A stretch of 64,000 nucleotides of DNA from Acanthornis magna (taxonomy: Eukaryota > Chordata > Aves > Passeriformes > Acanthizidae): the NCBI GenBank assembly GCA_036785705.1, contig JAWUZG010000051.1:15094501-15158500 (forward strand). The letters run 5' to 3'. A program made the translations under genes and the position numbers. Positions 60,341 to 64,000 of this stretch are shown piece after piece. Below the pieces are notes generated by a model. It did no database searches. It saw nothing but the letters and a program-made list of their open reading frames with translations, and was not told where the DNA came from. How positions within the stretch are numbered: position 1 is the first letter of the stretch; each line of letters starts with the position of its first letter.

Positions 60341-60830
60341 GTAGTTAATGCTTGGCAGCAAGCCGGGGAGCCAAAGTTCACCAGAGGGGCCCCGCTGGGG
60401 ATTCCTGGAGGCACTGCATAAATCTCTGCTCCACTCCCTGTCACTGACATGCTGTGTATGGGAGCACCCCGAAAAATATGCCCCAGGCTCCCGGCACGTC
60501 ACAGCCCAGAATAAACAGCGTGGATGCACATGTGCCATGTGTTCATGCACACACCGAGGGGCGGTTCTGCATTTGATGCAACAGATAATCTTGAACAGAT
60601 AACTGTTAACCAATTATTAAGACTCATTTGGCTCTTACTGGGGTTTTATGTCTGATAATCATGGCCTGATCCTTTCAGTCCTCACTGGCTCAGCAGCCAC
60701 CACAAATCTTGTCCCAGTAATTTGATTTCTGACTCAACAGCTCAGAGTCACATTTTTTAGGGAATCATTCAATCATTTAAAGGTTCAGAGTGATGCAGGA
60801 TTTATCTTCTCTGTCTCAAAGCTGAAGTAC
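60341..60830. promoter_or_regulatory. Candidate conserved noncoding block
   Basis: About 490 bases without simple repeats. CpGs are kept in the first half (AGCCGGGG, CCCCGCTGG, CCCCGAAAA, TCCCGGCACGTCAC, CACCGAGGGGCGG). The second half is rich in homeodomain-type and related words (ACTGTTAACCAATTATTAAG near 60603, GTCTGATAATCATGG, CAATCATTTAAAGG). The AATAAACAGC word near 60511 is forkhead-like. The regulatory role is inferred. Confidence 0.4.
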
Positions 60831-61929
60831 ATCCACTTAAAAAAAGCTTTTTGAAAAGCTGTGCCTTATATTTGGTTTGAATGGTTCAGCAGTCAAATCT
60901 TGTTATACCTTTGTCTGCTGGACCGAAGAGCCCTGTAATATCAGATATCTCCTCTTCACATAAGTAATTATAGAACATGATCAAACTGTTTCTTAAGCTC
61001 TTCTACAAGTGAAACAAACAGATCCCCTCTACCCTCTCATAGTAAGCATGTTTTCCAGGCCACGATCCATCCTGGCAGGAGTCAACTGAGGCAGCTGAAG
61101 TCAGAGGACCTAAACCAGTCCTTGTCTCCTTAGGATCTGATCCCCAAAATGCTAACATGGATATTTACAAACTAGAAAATGCTTAGGTATGTAACCAGAC
61201 ACATTCTACTTTCATACCTTTTTATTCAGTTCACAGAAAACATTCACTGTGTTGACCACAAGCACTCCCATTTAATATAGAATATTCATACACCTATTCA
61301 AATACACAGACTTCCTGTAAACACAAAACTAAGCAAAATTCAGAATATTAATCCATTAGAAAGTTCTGACATCTCACCTTCTTATTTCACCCCAGCTTAA
61401 AACCTGAAATCTTAACATTTGTCAGAGAAAAAATTATATTTTTACACAAAATGACAGAACATTGTGTTTATATATTTTTCATTGCAGACATATCACATCA
61501 TCGTTCCCCAAATTAAAACACTTCCATGTGGATCAAAGCTGTTGTGATTCTACATTGCCTCCTCATGGCAAATTGCCGGGCAGGGGCTGCAGGCTGGTAC
61601 CCTAATGAACATACCCAGTGCTGTGCAAAGGTCCCTGCCTCGCTCCCTCTCCTCAGCTGACTCAAGCCTTTGGGGCCAGGCAGGAGCAGGGCAACAAGAA
61701 ACCTGTATGGCACCGTGTGTAATGGGGACTTTCAGGGAGCTTAGCTCGGGAAAAAGGTTATCAGGCTATGTTTTAACACTGGCATTTGGCCTCATGCTGT
61801 ACCAAGCTGCTCTGAAATATTTTAGGTAAGTGGAGCATAGCAGAATTGTCTGATCCAGGCGGAAGGATGAGTGAAGTATTTCATGCTTACAGTTTACCCT
61901 GCAGAAACTCCTGCTGACTGCTTTTCATG
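60831..61929. other. Noncoding DNA, nothing recognised
   Basis: No gene is supported. Short frames around 61513-61829 lie on both strands in a GC-richer patch and resemble nothing known. Confidence 0.55.
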
Positions 61930-63480
61930 CAGATATATATGTACATAGACATTGCATAAGCATCTATGTGCATTTTGCACACAGTAGCAGAACTGCCATA
62001 TAAACTCCGACATAAATATGAATCACAAGCAAACACACATCCTCAACACACACAGACAGCATACACAAAAATTAGATGGCCAACCCAAATACATGCCCAA
62101 AGTCCTCCCACCAATAGAGGAGATGAGTCTTAGGACAGGGTGACTTCCTTGCTTTGAGAGTTTCTCTCTACTTACTATGAAGTACTTAAATGTCTGATTT
62201 AGACTAGAAGCTAAACTTTCATATGGCTAAAATTACACAATATACACATCAACACGAGGCAAAAACACGTAACCATTTAGTTAATCTACGGATGCATGCA
62301 AGCACAAAGCATGAGTATACGGTATTGTTATTACAAGCACATACCCAGTTATTTACCCTGCAAACAGGAACAGAATGCCTTTTTACCAGCTCCCAAAATT
62401 TAATGCAGGTCCTGCTTATCTTTTTCATGCCTCTCCTTAAAATGATCACCACCAAACCAGAAATCTACTTTTACAATGGAAACGTTGCTTTTCTGTCATC
62501 AAAGCTGTAATGATCAGATTGAAAACATGAATCTGACAAGCTAAGAAAAAAAGGGGAAAGTGGTCAAAAGAAACCAAAATCTTTCAGTTTCTCAAAACTT
62601 ATGACTTACTTAGTCTTGCTCTGTTATTTTTAACACTGTTGGCAGCACTGCAACAAGTCCATACATATTAAAAGCACATTCATAAGGAAAACCTGAAAAC
62701 ATAAAAACGAGTAGATATTACTGGCAAGGACTCAACGTATGTGTGCATATCTTACCACCGCTGTGCAAATGTAGATGTACAAACCCTACGAATGAGGACA
62801 CATTCTGCAAAATATGTATGTGTAACACCTGCAAGTACTCAGCAGGCATCCTGCACAATAGTCACACCACCACAATTATGCACGCACAAACACTGTGAAC
62901 CCGCGCGCCTACGATTTTGGAAGCAGAAAGTAGCCCAACTTTCTGAGTAGAAGCAATGAAAATATTTTCATTTGTAATTGATACTTTGAAAGTAAATGAA
63001 AAATTTTGTTTTGGTTCAAATTAAAATGTCAGTTTTTGGCTAGAAAAATAAATGAAATGCTTTTACCTCAAAATAACAATTTAAAATGACAGATTTGCTT
63101 CGGTTTCAATTAAAATTGTTGTTTTGTTTGGAAAAAAAAAGTAACACAGAATGAAAACAAAAATGAGCATTGTGTTTTAACAGGCCAACCCAAGACAAAA
63201 CTACGGTTTGGAGAAAATGAAAACCGACTGGTGAAACTGTAATGAAAATTTTTTCATTCAAGTTTTCTCTTGGGAACCTTTACTTTTTAGACAGTGGTAG
63301 CACACACGTACCACTCACTTCTTATTCTACATACACATATGATCTGTAAGAATATTTCATAAGGACACACTCTGAGCACTTTACACACAGGCACTCATGG
63401 GCACTTTGTGTTTGTGCTTTTGACATGTGTGTGAGCATCAAACACACCTTAGCCCGCACTGGACACACACATGTGGTCTC
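61930..63480. repeat. Decayed CA/TG-rich zone
   Basis: Over about 1.5 kb, short CACACA, CACAC and TGTGTG words recur far more often than elsewhere (for example near 62030-62070, 62820-62900, 63300-63475), with no long perfect run. An AT-rich insert lies at 62955-63260. It looks like an old, eroded dinucleotide or minisatellite array. The boundaries are approximate. Confidence 0.4.
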
Positions 63481-63739
63481 TGTTAAGAAACCCAAGAAAT
63501 AAAGCCAATTTTAGATCAAGTGAGCTGTGGTCCCCTGGCTCAGGTTCTACTGCAGGTGATTCCATAAACAAAGTTTAGTGCCAATGTGAAAGAACAAATA
63601 TGCTATAAATAGTTCATGACTTCCAAAAGCCCTTGTCTCATTCCAGTCCTTTTCTAAACCAAACCAGCAGATGGGCTGAGAGCACTTCAAACCCACTCCT
63701 TGAAATAAAATGCTGGAAATAAAGGAGAACAGCATGAAG
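63481..63739. other. Noncoding DNA, nothing recognised
   Basis: A short interval between the CA-rich zone and the final block. The one small minus-strand frame (62 codons) is unremarkable. Confidence 0.5.
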
Positions 63740-64000
63740 GCAGTAAAACAAAATAGGAAAAGGAGGGAGGGGGCAGGAGGGGCAGGGGAGAAAGGCTTTA
63801 ATTTATTGGGTTGAGCGCTGGGAATGTAAAAAGAGCGGGAGTGGAAGGAAGAAAGGGGACATCACCCTGCCTGATTGCAATTGCCATTAAGTTGCAGCAG
63901 GGGTATTAAGTTGCAGTGTGGGTGCAAGTGCAGGCGGCCCACCTCCAACCCAAACCTCCTCGGCATCTGATTCTTCCCTGCTCGGAGTGATTTAATGCCC
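63740..64000. promoter_or_regulatory. Candidate conserved noncoding block, runs off the window
   Basis: It contains GGCTTTAATTTATTGGG, TTGAGCGCTGGG, AAGAGCGGGAG, GATTGCAATTGCC, and a twice-used 12-mer ATTAAGTTGCAG at 63886-63897 and 63905-63916. The last part keeps CpGs (GGCGGCCC, CCTCGGCATC, GCTCGGAG). It could be an enhancer or the edge of a promoter region lying to the right. Confidence 0.35.

Overview
The window reads as avian nuclear DNA. The recognisable interspersed repeats are CR1 retroposons, at about 23.2, 30.4, 44.8, 45.3 and 50.1 kb. Some keep the typical bird CR1 3' end, an octamer of the ATTCTATG type. Alongside them are an LTR-retrotransposon-like repeat of a kind common in bird genomes (44.5-45.3 kb) and a possible small LTR scrap (31.3 kb). 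No mammalian SINE or L1 was noticed. The species cannot be told from the sequence alone.

I found no protein-coding gene, rRNA, tRNA or CRISPR array that I can support. The open frames are short, start and stop at random, resemble no family I know, and show no convincing exon structure. The only peptide stretches I recognise are decayed C-terminal pieces of the CR1 ORF2 protein. The window is best described as a gene desert or the interior of a very large intron.

Layout: 1-20 kb is single-copy noncoding DNA with three blocks that look constrained (3.1-3.45, 6.1-6.5, 18.0-18.3 kb). From 20 to 31 kb there are more candidate regulatory blocks (20.3, 25.4 and 27.9 kb) and two CR1 fragments. From 34.7 to 35.8 kb lies the densest candidate regulatory cluster, split by an 83-base A/G-only tract. 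From 44.5 to 45.6 kb is a composite of repeats, with one CR1 piece inside the LTR-like element and another beside it. From 46.9 kb to the end are further candidate blocks (46.9, 54.5, 56.9, 60.3 and 63.7 kb), the largest CR1 (50.1-50.85 kb), a very AT-rich stretch (57.6-58.7 kb) and a decayed CA/TG-rich zone (61.9-63.5 kb).

How it may work together: the likely function, if any, is long-range cis-regulation of a gene outside the window. Many blocks with TAAT/ATTA cores, forkhead-like and SOX-like words and retained CpGs, and few repeats inside them, fit a desert around a developmental regulator. This is inference; multi-species alignment is the decisive test. No undescribed protein system is visible.
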